The notes below the pieces were generated by a model that was not told the origin of the DNA, made no database searches, and saw nothing but the letters and a program-made list of their open reading frames with translations. A program made the translations under genes and the position numbers. DNA of 64,000 bases, from NCBI RefSeq assembly GCF_000735435.1, contig NZ_JMPP01000028.1:1-64000 (forward strand), read 5' to 3'. This document shows positions 54,791 through 62,211 of this stretch, one piece after another. Every line of letters begins with the position of its first letter. Within the stretch, counting starts at the first letter, position 1. The DNA comes from Klebsiella planticola ATCC 33531. Lineage in GTDB: Bacteria > Pseudomonadota > Gammaproteobacteria > Enterobacterales > Enterobacteriaceae.

Positions 54791-54960
54791 GCACACCGTC
54801 GCCCGCTACGCGCGACCACCCCCTTTAAGACGGTCGCTTTCGCCTTTTTCTTCCCTTTGCTCGTGCCTCGCAGCGGGAATAAAAGGGAAGCTGACCTTTA
54901 AAGAGGGTGGTCGCGCCACGCTACCGGCTTTTGGCCGGAGACTTAGCCGCGACGGTGTGC
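54791..54960. repeat. nested inverted repeats, candidate oriT core
   Basis: Outer arms GCACACCGTCGC (54791-54802) and GCGACGGTGTGC (54949-54960) are a perfect 12-bp inverted repeat. Inside them, 54811-54828 and 54898-54915 pair over 18 bp with one mismatch, and CTTCCCTTT (54850-54858) pairs with AAAGGGAAG (54882-54890). Such stacked arms fit a relaxase-binding and termination region; the nick site is not identified. Confidence 0.6.
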
Positions 54961-55100
54961 GGGGCTGTGCCCCCCAAATAAATCGCTGTCGTGGGCGACA
55001 GCTTTTCGCTCGCTGGGGCGGCGAAATTTATTCGGCTCCCCCCGGCCGGCAAAATCCGCGTGGGCGCGGCTGTTTGCCGGTGAGGCGCGGTGCCTGAACT

Positions 55101-55188
55101 ATTTTCGCTCCTTAACCCGCGAAAATAATTCTGTCCGCTGCCTCATTTTTACGGCCCGCATTTCTTCACTCCTCAATTCGCGAAAAAT
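55101..55188. repeat. two related stem-loops (imperfect direct repeat)
   Basis: ATTTTCG...CGAAAAT (55101-55126) and ATTTCTTC...GCGAAAAAT (55160-55188) share the layout A/T arm, CTCCT.AA centre, CGCGAAAA arm. They could be binding sites for a transfer regulator or an accessory oriT protein. Confidence 0.45.
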
Positions 55189-55289
55189 GTGCTAGACCGT
55201 AAAAACCTGAAAACCGCCACGCCTTAAGCCTGATTCGGCTGAAATATTCCGCTGTCGTTTGAGAACTGAGAATAAAATAATAGCAGGGG

Positions 55290-55595
55290 TTAATATTGGT
55301 TCTCGCGGATTTCCCTGATGATGTCGGAATAACACTGACGACTTTCTTTAATGCTGGTTTCATTAAGCGTAAACCCTCGACGGTTAGCTTCTTCTGTCAG
55401 CGTTATCCTGTCGGTGCCGTTCAGCGTTTGCAGTAATTGCAATAACCGGAATATAACCCGGTAGTGATATATTTCATAATAAAGGCCGCATCCGTGCATC
55501 GACTCATTTTCAATGTGCTCAATAACACAGGCTGCGCGCATGGAATCTCCGCGCTGATGTGTCCAGGGATGCTGAATAAAACCCGGTTTCGTCAT
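55290..55595 (-). CDS. small unknown protein at the end of the T4SS operon
   Basis: 101 residues, no signal peptide or membrane helix, four Cys. The ATG at 55595 follows GGAGG. It is the last gene of the T4SS transcript before the palindromic region and lies 18 bp after trbM. I do not recognise the family; a transfer accessory or oriT-binding role is a guess from position. Confidence 0.6.
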   Translation of the reverse strand: MTKPGFIQHPWTHQRGDSMRAACVIEHIENESMHGCGLYYEIYHYRVIFRLLQLLQTLNGTDRITLTEEANRRGFTLNETSIKESRQCYSDIIREIRENQY

Positions 55596-55613
55596 AAAGA
55601 TAACCTCCGCTAA

Positions 55614-55916
55614 TTAACCACGCATGCGGCCAAATTTATTGATAATCTGGCTGATAATGGCGGGGTCTGCCGAATCACATTCAAGTAAAAACGATTTTCT
55701 GGCATCGGCAGTATGGTCCGGCAGAAAACCGTGCCTGTTCTTTTTGACGATGTTAAAGAATGCTCGTTCGGCCGAATGGCATTCATTGCCGCCGCCGTTC
55801 CCGGTGGCTTTACCGTACATGCATAACACCACTTCACAGGCGTCAGCGGCCATGACGGAGGTGGAATATGACGCCATAGCGCTGAGTAATAATGCGGAGG
55901 ATATTACTTTTTTCAT
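55614..55916 (-). CDS. trbM: TrbM/KikA-family conjugation protein
   Basis: 100 residues from the ATG at 55916, chosen for AAGGTG upstream and because it opens directly into a signal peptide (MKKVISSALLLSAMAS..., cut near VMAA). The mature part has the TrbM pattern CEVVLCMYGK...ECHSAERAFFNIV...LLEC with four Cys. TrbM-type proteins are periplasmic accessories of conjugation systems whose exact role is unclear. Located after virB11. Confidence 0.8.
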   Translation of the reverse strand: MKKVISSALLLSAMASYSTSVMAADACEVVLCMYGKATGNGGGNECHSAERAFFNIVKKNRHGFLPDHTADARKSFLLECDSADPAIISQIINKFGRMRG

Positions 55917-55965
55917 TTCGGTCACCTTCACATTTAAACAAGGGTAGCGTATTTGGATATGTTAT

Positions 55966-56994
55966 TTACTGGAGTCCTTTGCTGAATACACCTCTCATGT
56001 CATTGAGATGAAGGGGTTTAAAATAAACATCACTCATCCGGCGTATGTCACCGTGAATATCAATGCTGACTATCACATCAATGCTCTTAAGCAACTTGCG
56101 TAACAGCACGTCGAAAGGCATGTTCCGGCAGTCGGGGTTTTCATAGCAGCGGTCAATTAACCCTTCGATACATTCTTCCGGGCTGCCCGCATGCAGGGAG
56201 GTTATCAATCCCTCATGCCCTGAACCGACGATTTTCAGGGCATCCCAGGCTTCCCGACCGCGAATTTCAGCCAGTAATATCCGGTCAGGGTTCATACGAT
56301 AATTGGCGCGTATCAGTCTGCCGGGCGTGATAATGGCATTATCCCCGGCGTCCGCTGGATAAAAGAGATGGACATAATTGGTGTGGTGATAGAGCCGGAT
56401 TTCGGGATTATCCTCAATGGTGGTCAGCCTGAGGTGCCGGGGAATCGAGTGCAGCAGCGTTTTCATATAGGTGGTTTTACCGGACCCGGTTTCACCGACG
56501 ATAAAAATCGTCTTGCCGTATTCCACCGCTTTTTCCATAAAGCGGGGAATATCCTCACTCTGATAGTAGCGGGTCAGTTCAACATCTTTGCCTTCCGTTC
56601 GCTCCTTACCGGTCACCCGGTTATAAAATCCCGCATCAATCCATGACTGATGCGTTTTCTGCCCGAATGAGGGTTTGCGCAGGGTAATAGACACGGTATT
56701 ACGCTCACAGGCCGGGGGAATAATGGCCTGAATGCGCTCGCCTGATTCAAGCGTGGCGGAAAGGATCGGCGAGGTGTCGTCGATATTATCGTCCTGCCAC
56801 GACGCCAGCGCTCTGGCAAAGGCGTAACACTGGCGCAGCGTAATGGGGGCTTCATGTCTTCGCCATTTCCCCCGAATTTTGGTATGCAGTTCACCCGGCC
56901 GGTTAACGGCAATTTCCGTCAGGCCGTCCTGCGCAATAAACTCACCAAACAGCTGTTTTTTCATGAAATCCAGCGACAGGTTTTCAGCGTTCAT
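55966..56994 (-). CDS. virB11: VirB11 ATPase of conjugative T4SS
   Basis: 342-residue hexameric traffic ATPase at the cytoplasmic base of the T4SS. Walker A GETGSGKT at 167-174, the Asp box in TTIEDNPEI, Walker B LAEIRGREAWD, and the His box GHEGLITSLHAGSPEE are all intact. Overlaps the end of virB10 by 11 bp. Confidence 0.95.
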   Translation of the reverse strand: MNAENLSLDFMKKQLFGEFIAQDGLTEIAVNRPGELHTKIRGKWRRHEAPITLRQCYAFARALASWQDDNIDDTSPILSATLESGERIQAIIPPACERNTVSITLRKPSFGQKTHQSWIDAGFYNRVTGKERTEGKDVELTRYYQSEDIPRFMEKAVEYGKTIFIVGETGSGKTTYMKTLLHSIPRHLRLTTIEDNPEIRLYHHTNYVHLFYPADAGDNAIITPGRLIRANYRMNPDRILLAEIRGREAWDALKIVGSGHEGLITSLHAGSPEECIEGLIDRCYENPDCRNMPFDVLLRKLLKSIDVIVSIDIHGDIRRMSDVYFKPLHLNDMRGVFSKGLQ

Positions 56995-58288
56995 ACCACC
57001 TCTTTTTCAGTCGTAGCTGCCAGACGGATGAGAAATCAATGTCGGTGCCGGTCATGATCCCGATGACATCACCCTGATTCAGGTAAAGGGTGGGCGGGAT
57101 ATTGATGCTGTTGTCCAGCGTCGTTTTCGCCATTTCCGCCGTGGCGGCGCGGGTGTTTTCGGTGTAGTCGGTATTGCGGTCTTTCCCCGGGGCAGCATCC
57201 GACGCCGCCGCAGCCACGTCCTGCACGGTACTGAGCATCAGGGCATTGCCGAAGCGCTCCCAGAAGTGATTGTCGATCCAACCTGAGATCCCCGCCTCGC
57301 CGAGCGGGCCGCTGGCCTGCGTATCAGTTAGCGGGATTTGCAGGCTGCCGGGCTCAGGCGTACGCAGCTCCGTCCACAGCACAAACATCCTGCTGCGTCC
57401 GTGTTGCAGCGCCCCGGTGCGGTAGATGCCACGGGCGACCGTTCCCGCCGGGATCAGCGTCACATGGTTGCTGGCGCTGTAAACATCTTCACTGACCAGG
57501 CAGGAAATATGCCCCGCGACGTCGGACACGAAGCGCCACATCATCGAACACGGGATATAGCGGTCCACCGGGATATAGAGATCAGGATCGAGGCCCAGCC
57601 GTCTGACGCCGGTGACACGGGCGACGCCCGGATTGTCGTTATTACCCGTTTCCGGCGAGGCAGTCTCCGGGCAGCGCAGGCGGCCATCTTTACCTCTGGT
57701 CAGTACTGACGGACAGGATGTGTACGTCGTGGATGATGACGGACTGTTGGACGTTTCTGCGTTGCTACGCATTTCACCCGGGGACGTGCGTGCATTATCA
57801 CCCGGCATTGTTCGGGCGTTGTTCAGCCCGTCAGCCAGTGCGGCTGCCTTGTTCAGGGTGGGTGGGGCTGGTGGCAGGGTGGGGGCGGGAGTGACGGCTT
57901 GGCGGGCAGGGTCTGTTTCGTCCTGTGTGTGTGGCCCGAACAGGCCAAACGGGTTACTGTCCATGCCCAGATTTTGACGCTCATGCAGCGTCTTCCCGGC
58001 GGAGGTCGGCGGCGAGGTGTCGGCTTCTTTCTCATTACCCCCTTTCAATGCACTGAAAAGACGATCGCCGCCGGATGCCAGGGCGATCACCAGCGCCAGA
58101 CTCAGCAGGCTGACGGTCAGCGTGCGGCGACCGGATGCCTTGCGAAAACGGGTCACTTCCGGCTGGCCGGGCGGTGTTCTTTGCTCCGGCTCCTGATACG
58201 CCATTGCCGCACGGGCGCGTTCGCGGGCTTCCGCTTCCCGCTCTGCGGTAGTTTTTTCCGGCTTGTCCGGCACAGGTTTATCGGTCAT
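56984..58288 (-). CDS. virB10: VirB10 (TrbI-like) T4SS core channel protein
   Basis: 434 residues. Cytoplasmic N-terminus, single membrane helix at about 56-72, Pro/Asn-rich periplasmic linker (about 90-210), then the conserved TrbI domain (LYIPVDRYIPCSM, SASNHVTLIPAGTVARG, SGWIDNHFWERFG, INIPPTLYLNQGDVIGI). It spans both membranes in the core complex with VirB7 and VirB9. Overlaps virB9 by 4 bp. Confidence 0.95.
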   Translation of the reverse strand: MTDKPVPDKPEKTTAEREAEARERARAAMAYQEPEQRTPPGQPEVTRFRKASGRRTLTVSLLSLALVIALASGGDRLFSALKGGNEKEADTSPPTSAGKTLHERQNLGMDSNPFGLFGPHTQDETDPARQAVTPAPTLPPAPPTLNKAAALADGLNNARTMPGDNARTSPGEMRSNAETSNSPSSSTTYTSCPSVLTRGKDGRLRCPETASPETGNNDNPGVARVTGVRRLGLDPDLYIPVDRYIPCSMMWRFVSDVAGHISCLVSEDVYSASNHVTLIPAGTVARGIYRTGALQHGRSRMFVLWTELRTPEPGSLQIPLTDTQASGPLGEAGISGWIDNHFWERFGNALMLSTVQDVAAAASDAAPGKDRNTDYTENTRAATAEMAKTTLDNSINIPPTLYLNQGDVIGIMTGTDIDFSSVWQLRLKKRWYER

Positions 58289-59175
58289 CTTGCCTCCAGC
58301 GTAACGGACGGTGAAACGGTGTCACTGCGGGTTATCGCGATGCGCCCGAACCCGTCGTTTTCGATCCCTACCACCGAGGTGCCGTAACGCAACACCAGTT
58401 GTGGCGCTGCCGGCACCACCATCACAATGTAATTACCCTGCTTAACTGTCCGGGGAGTGAGCGCCTGCTCCCGTCCGTTAACCACTCGGAAAACAGACGG
58501 CAGGGTTTTGATGGGGGAAAAACCGATATAAGCAAAACGACCATCATCCCAGGCAAAATCCGGTGCGATGGAGGCCGAACCGGCGGCGACCCGTTTGGTG
58601 TAGCGCCAGTTGCGCGGCGTGCTGGCCTGTCCGAATGCCGCCGCTATCTGCTGCTTCTCCTGTCTTTCACGCTGCTGCGTCTGACGCTCGGCGCTGGCGG
58701 CGGCGGATTGCTGGCGAACCTCGGCCGGATAGTGGTAACGGATAACGAACGCCTGCGCGTGGGAATCGTGGTCCAGCACGTTCAGCTCCAGGCTGTAATC
58801 ACGCTTTGAGGTCACCACGAAGAGGTTGGTCTTCCAGTCCTTTGCCGTGGGCAGGAACACCTGGCTGACGTTGTTGCCGCTGGCGTCCGTCACCGGCTGG
58901 GTTATGGGGTTCGGGCTGACGCCGACCCGGTTATCACTTTTCGTGACCGTCCAGCCTTTTGGAAAACCCGCTTGTGCATCAATCACAGTTTCATCGTCGT
59001 CAAACAGCAGCGTGGTGACGTAGCCGGGACGGGTATTCACCACGGTGGCGTTCTGGCTGTTATACGATACGTTCTGCATCCGGCTGTCATAGCCGCTGCC
59101 GCGCGGGGTGGCGGCGCTCCATGTCGCGCATGACACCATTAAGCCCGTCAGGAGCAGGATGTTTTTCAGCATCAT
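58285..59175 (-). CDS. virB9: VirB9 T4SS outer core protein
   Basis: 296 residues with a signal peptide (about 1-21, ending TWSAA). N-terminal VirB9/CagX domain with YVTTLLFDDDETVIDAQAG, a Gln/Ala/Arg-rich linker (about 155-180), then the C-terminal domain NWRYTKRVAAGSASIAPDFAWDDGRFAYIGF that binds VirB7. Overlaps virB8 by 4 bp. Confidence 0.95.
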   Translation of the reverse strand: MMLKNILLLTGLMVSCATWSAATPRGSGYDSRMQNVSYNSQNATVVNTRPGYVTTLLFDDDETVIDAQAGFPKGWTVTKSDNRVGVSPNPITQPVTDASGNNVSQVFLPTAKDWKTNLFVVTSKRDYSLELNVLDHDSHAQAFVIRYHYPAEVRQQSAAASAERQTQQRERQEKQQIAAAFGQASTPRNWRYTKRVAAGSASIAPDFAWDDGRFAYIGFSPIKTLPSVFRVVNGREQALTPRTVKQGNYIVMVVPAAPQLVLRYGTSVVGIENDGFGRIAITRSDTVSPSVTLEAR

Positions 59176-59855
59176 TCGCTCCTCAGTTCTTTATCGCGCT
59201 GGTAGCTGGTGACGACAAAGCCCAGCGGGTTCACTTCCCGCTGGCTGTCCGTCAGTTGCTGATGCGGGACATAGCGGTAAGTGAGGCGGATATTCCAGAA
59301 GTCCGTTTTCACTGAATTATCAGAAATACGACGGAGGGTGCGCTTAATACGCAGTGTTGCCAGGTTATCGGGTCCGGTGGCAGGTGCATGCACATTAGAA
59401 ATAATGTCGATATAGACGACATATTCGGCTTTATTAAAAATAACGTCCGGAGCCTGGTCGCCGTTAAACCTGTCCAGATAATCCCGGTTCACAGTGTCGC
59501 TGTTAAATAACTGTACGTCGTCGTAATCACGCTGGAGGGAGAAGTAATTATACCCTTCGCGAAGACTGACATAGTGTGCCGCCAGTGAGTGGGCCAGTGC
59601 TTTTTCAGACGCAATATCCCGCTCTTTAAGGCGGGTCATATACTCATAACGACCGGTCTGTTTGTCCACCGACCACAATTCAATGTCAGTGCTTTTCAGC
59701 GGCAGCAGAATAATAATGGCTGCGACCGCCAGTGCAGCCAGAATCAGCCCGGCAGCGGCCACCCGCCAGGCAGTTTTGCGGGAGCGCTCTTCCTTTTCCA
59801 GCAGGATGGATTCAAAAGAGCGCGAGACATCGATGATGCGCTGAATATCAGACAT
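59172..59855 (-). CDS. virB8: VirB8 T4SS inner membrane assembly protein
   Basis: 227 residues: short cytoplasmic N-terminus, membrane helix at about 29-52, and a periplasmic NTF2-like domain (REGYNYFSLQRDYDDVQLFNS, YLDRFNG, TDFWNIRLTYRYVP). Bridges the energy and channel parts of the T4SS. Its start overlaps the virB7 stop by 8 bp. Confidence 0.95.
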   Translation of the reverse strand: MSDIQRIIDVSRSFESILLEKEERSRKTAWRVAAAGLILAALAVAAIIILLPLKSTDIELWSVDKQTGRYEYMTRLKERDIASEKALAHSLAAHYVSLREGYNYFSLQRDYDDVQLFNSDTVNRDYLDRFNGDQAPDVIFNKAEYVVYIDIISNVHAPATGPDNLATLRIKRTLRRISDNSVKTDFWNIRLTYRYVPHQQLTDSQREVNPLGFVVTSYQRDKELRSE

Positions 59856-59988
59856 GGTGAGTCAGCTCCTGAATTATGGCGGGGGAATTAACCGGCTGGG
59901 GATCGCCGGACACCGGTGGGAGGTCGCCCTGATGCTGCGCGCAGCCCGTAAGCGCGCACAGCACCAGAAGCAAGATGCTGAATTTCAT
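59848..59988 (-). CDS. virB7: VirB7-like small lipoprotein
   Basis: 46 residues, MKFSILLLVLCALTGCAQHQ then a Pro-rich tail. The lipobox LTGC places the lipidated Cys at residue 16, leaving about 31 mature residues. Preceded by GAGGCTTCC and overlapping virB8 by 8 bp, between virB6 and virB8, exactly where virB7 belongs. VirB7 anchors the VirB9/VirB10 core in the outer membrane. Too short for many automatic gene calls. Confidence 0.88.
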   Translation of the reverse strand: MKFSILLLVLCALTGCAQHQGDLPPVSGDPQPVNSPAIIQELTHHV

Positions 59989-60077
59989 GGAAGCCTCTTA
60001 TCGGATAAATGCAGGAAGGCCTCACCGCTGGCAGAGGCCACGGCGTGACGGAGAAAAGAAATTAGCGGTCGGGAGGA

Positions 60078-61109
60078 TTAACGATGACGCTGCTGATTCT
60101 GGCGTTTCATGCTTTCAATGGCGGTGGCACGTTTCTGCCAGGTGCTCACGGTTTTGCCCGCCCCTGCGGCAATGAACCTGCCGGTTGTCGCTGCTGCGGC
60201 CATGCCACCTTTGGCGGTCAGTCGGCCCCCGGTCTTTATACCGGGTTTGGAGACGTCGGCAGATTTGCTCGCCAGCCCGCTCAGTCCGCTCATAGCTGCA
60301 CCCTGTAACACGGCCTGCACGGCGGCACCGCTCAGCGCAGTGGCTATTTTCGCTGAAAAATACACCAAGACGCCTGCGGCAATCCCGGCCAGCAAACATT
60401 GCGCCGCCAGGGTCACCATATTGCTTTCTGCAGACGTTGCTGTGGCGGCATCCAGTATTTTATTCAGGTAGTTGATGGCGATCCGGACAGACAGGGCAGA
60501 GAACATGATCGTTAAGATTGCGGTAAATAGTGTTTTCAGCCAGTTATCAAACATGGGTTTAAGAAAACCGTACAGCAGGCAGAAAATAAAGAGTGGGGCG
60601 GTGGTGGTCATTAACAGAATGGTGATTTCGGCGAGCAGGTTGACAAAGGTTGCAGCCAGTAACAGAACGATTGCACCGCCCCAGACCAGCACCTCGGCAA
60701 AGCCGCCATTCATTTTAACGTAGGTAGAAGTGTCCAAATTGAACAGCGTTTGCCCCAGCGCTTGTGCCTTTTCCCACACCGTGTCGAGCAGCGCCCAGAC
60801 ATTATCATCGCCACTGATGCCGTCCTTAAGCCCTTCAATGGCCGCAATGATGGCATCCAGCCAGCCATCGCGGTTTAAAACAAAGGTGGTGATCAGCAAC
60901 ATGCGGCCCACATCCCAGACAACATCTTCAACAGGTGTCTGGAGTTTGCCGCCAAGGGTCTGATACCCGCGATACGTAATAAATAGGGTAAAGGAACTGA
61001 CGATAATCACACTGATTAGGGTGCCGTAGGTAGAAGACTGACCTTCTAACACGGCATTGAATCCATCCATGATGTTTTTGTCCATACCAACAAAAATACC
61101 ACCGGACAT
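60078..61109 (-). CDS. virB6: VirB6 polytopic inner membrane protein
   Basis: 343 residues from the ATG at 61109, preceded by GAGAGG; another ATG four codons upstream lacks a ribosome site. At least six hydrophobic segments between about 30 and 265, with the family-typical central stretch (WGGAIVLLLAATFVNLLAEITILLMTTTAPLFIFCLLYGF). The last ~60 residues are polar and basic. VirB6 forms part of the DNA path through the inner membrane. Confidence 0.92.
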   Translation of the reverse strand: MSGGIFVGMDKNIMDGFNAVLEGQSSTYGTLISVIIVSSFTLFITYRGYQTLGGKLQTPVEDVVWDVGRMLLITTFVLNRDGWLDAIIAAIEGLKDGISGDDNVWALLDTVWEKAQALGQTLFNLDTSTYVKMNGGFAEVLVWGGAIVLLLAATFVNLLAEITILLMTTTAPLFIFCLLYGFLKPMFDNWLKTLFTAILTIMFSALSVRIAINYLNKILDAATATSAESNMVTLAAQCLLAGIAAGVLVYFSAKIATALSGAAVQAVLQGAAMSGLSGLASKSADVSKPGIKTGGRLTAKGGMAAAATTGRFIAAGAGKTVSTWQKRATAIESMKRQNQQRHR

Positions 61110-61143
61110 GGTGCCTCTCATTAGTCAGGAACAGACAGGGGAT

Positions 61144-61169
61144 AAAAACAGGGAAGGACCCCTGTTTTT
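61144..61169 (-). terminator. terminator-like hairpin inside the T4SS operon
   Basis: AAAAACAGGG (61144-61153) pairs with CCCTGTTTTT (61160-61169), a 10-bp stem with a T run on the minus strand, between eexN and virB6. It looks like a partial terminator that could lower expression of the downstream virB6-virB11 genes or protect mRNA ends. Confidence 0.6.
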
Positions 61170-61182
61170 GTTGGTGGGGATC

Positions 61183-61458
61183 TTACTGAGTGACGGATTT
61201 TCTTTTTTGGGCTTCCTGCTGAAACAGTGTCTCGAATTTTTCCCTGATGCCGGGTTTGCCTGTCTGGGCAAACATGAGTGCTGCCCGGTGCGCAAACTCG
61301 CAGTTGTCGCTTGCCTCACCATCCATGAGGCATTGCGTATAGACTTTATCGGTTTCATCGGGATGTTCTTTATACCAGGCTTCTGATTTCGTCTCTTTAC
61401 AACCGGATAAGACGAGAATGCCTGACATGATGCATAAGGTTAATACGGGTTTTAACAT
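61183..61458 (-). CDS. EexN-like entry-exclusion lipoprotein
   Basis: 91 residues. Lipoprotein signal with LSGC, lipidated Cys at residue 20, followed by the EexN-like pattern SEAWYKEHPDETDKVYTQC and SDNCEFA. Family members reduce entry of the same element into cells that already carry it, acting from the envelope of the host. Lies between virB5 and virB6, the usual place in IncN/ICE-type T4SS operons. Confidence 0.82.
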   Translation of the reverse strand: MLKPVLTLCIMSGILVLSGCKETKSEAWYKEHPDETDKVYTQCLMDGEASDNCEFAHRAALMFAQTGKPGIREKFETLFQQEAQKRKSVTQ

Positions 61459-61468
61459 GTTAACCTCC

Positions 61469-62188
61469 CTATAGAGAGTTCAGATCGGCAACGGGCGCAG
61501 TTAATTGCTGTTGCTCAAAGGCTTTCTGTTTTTGCTGTTCCAGCAGCGTTGTTCGCTGTTCAGCCTGTTTGACTGACATTTCCCACTGGCTGGTCAGCGC
61601 ATTTAATTGTACGCTTTTGGCCGCGATGGCGTTAGCCAGGTCCTGCGACTCTTTCGAATCCTGCGCATTAGCAATACGGTCTGATAAATCTGATATATCG
61701 CCGAGCGTGCCCGTGATCTTGTTTTCAACCTCGGACGTATTTTCTATCGCTACGGCCTGATTCAGGATCATCTGTTTGCAGCTTTCCAGATAGCGTTGTG
61801 AAGCGCTGGACGGGTTACAGGTATCGAACGTTTTATATTTGTTATACAAGCTATTAAGTTCAGACGAATATGACCCGCTTTGGTTGCTCAGCAGGTCATC
61901 CAGTGAAATACCGTGCTGACGAAGATTATCAATATCGGTTTTCAGACTTTTGGCCTCGCGGAGAAATGCCTGAACGTCACGCACGCCCGTTGCCGTGGCT
62001 AATTGCTGCTTGTAGGCATCAAGTTCACTTCTGTAATGGGTAACGGTTTCCTGCCACTGCTGGAGTTTCTGGATCCACTGATTCATGGATTCGGTATTCT
62101 GTACGGCGTCGAATACCGGTATTCCGGCGCTCATCGCCTGGGTGGAAATAAACAGTGATAATGCCAGTATGGTATCTCTGAACCGCAT
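61469..62188 (-). CDS. virB5: VirB5 minor pilus protein
   Basis: 239 residues from the ATG at 62188, which follows GGAGGTAAT; the longer frame begins inside that ribosome site. Signal peptide (about 1-21, MSA|GIPVFD), then a long helical, Gln-rich body typical of VirB5/TraC proteins. It sits at the tip of the conjugative pilus and helps contact recipients. Confidence 0.92.
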   Translation of the reverse strand: MRFRDTILALSLFISTQAMSAGIPVFDAVQNTESMNQWIQKLQQWQETVTHYRSELDAYKQQLATATGVRDVQAFLREAKSLKTDIDNLRQHGISLDDLLSNQSGSYSSELNSLYNKYKTFDTCNPSSASQRYLESCKQMILNQAVAIENTSEVENKITGTLGDISDLSDRIANAQDSKESQDLANAIAAKSVQLNALTSQWEMSVKQAEQRTTLLEQQKQKAFEQQQLTAPVADLNSL

Positions 62189-62211
62189 TTTTATTACCTC
62201 CGTCATGAATA

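Larger units (their letters stand above)
54543..55289. other. palindrome-dense intergenic region, probable oriT zone
   Basis: About 750 bp without genes, between mobB and the T4SS operon. It contains a 24-bp near-perfect palindrome (54661-54684), a large nested inverted repeat (54791-54960), hairpins GCTGTCG/CGACAGC (54985-55002) and CCGGCAAA/TTTGCCGG (55046-55080, enclosing CCGCG/CGCGG), and two related stem-loops at 55101-55126 and 55160-55188. It also must contain the mobB promoter. CloDF13 has oriT beside its mob genes, which supports the assignment. Confidence 0.65.
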
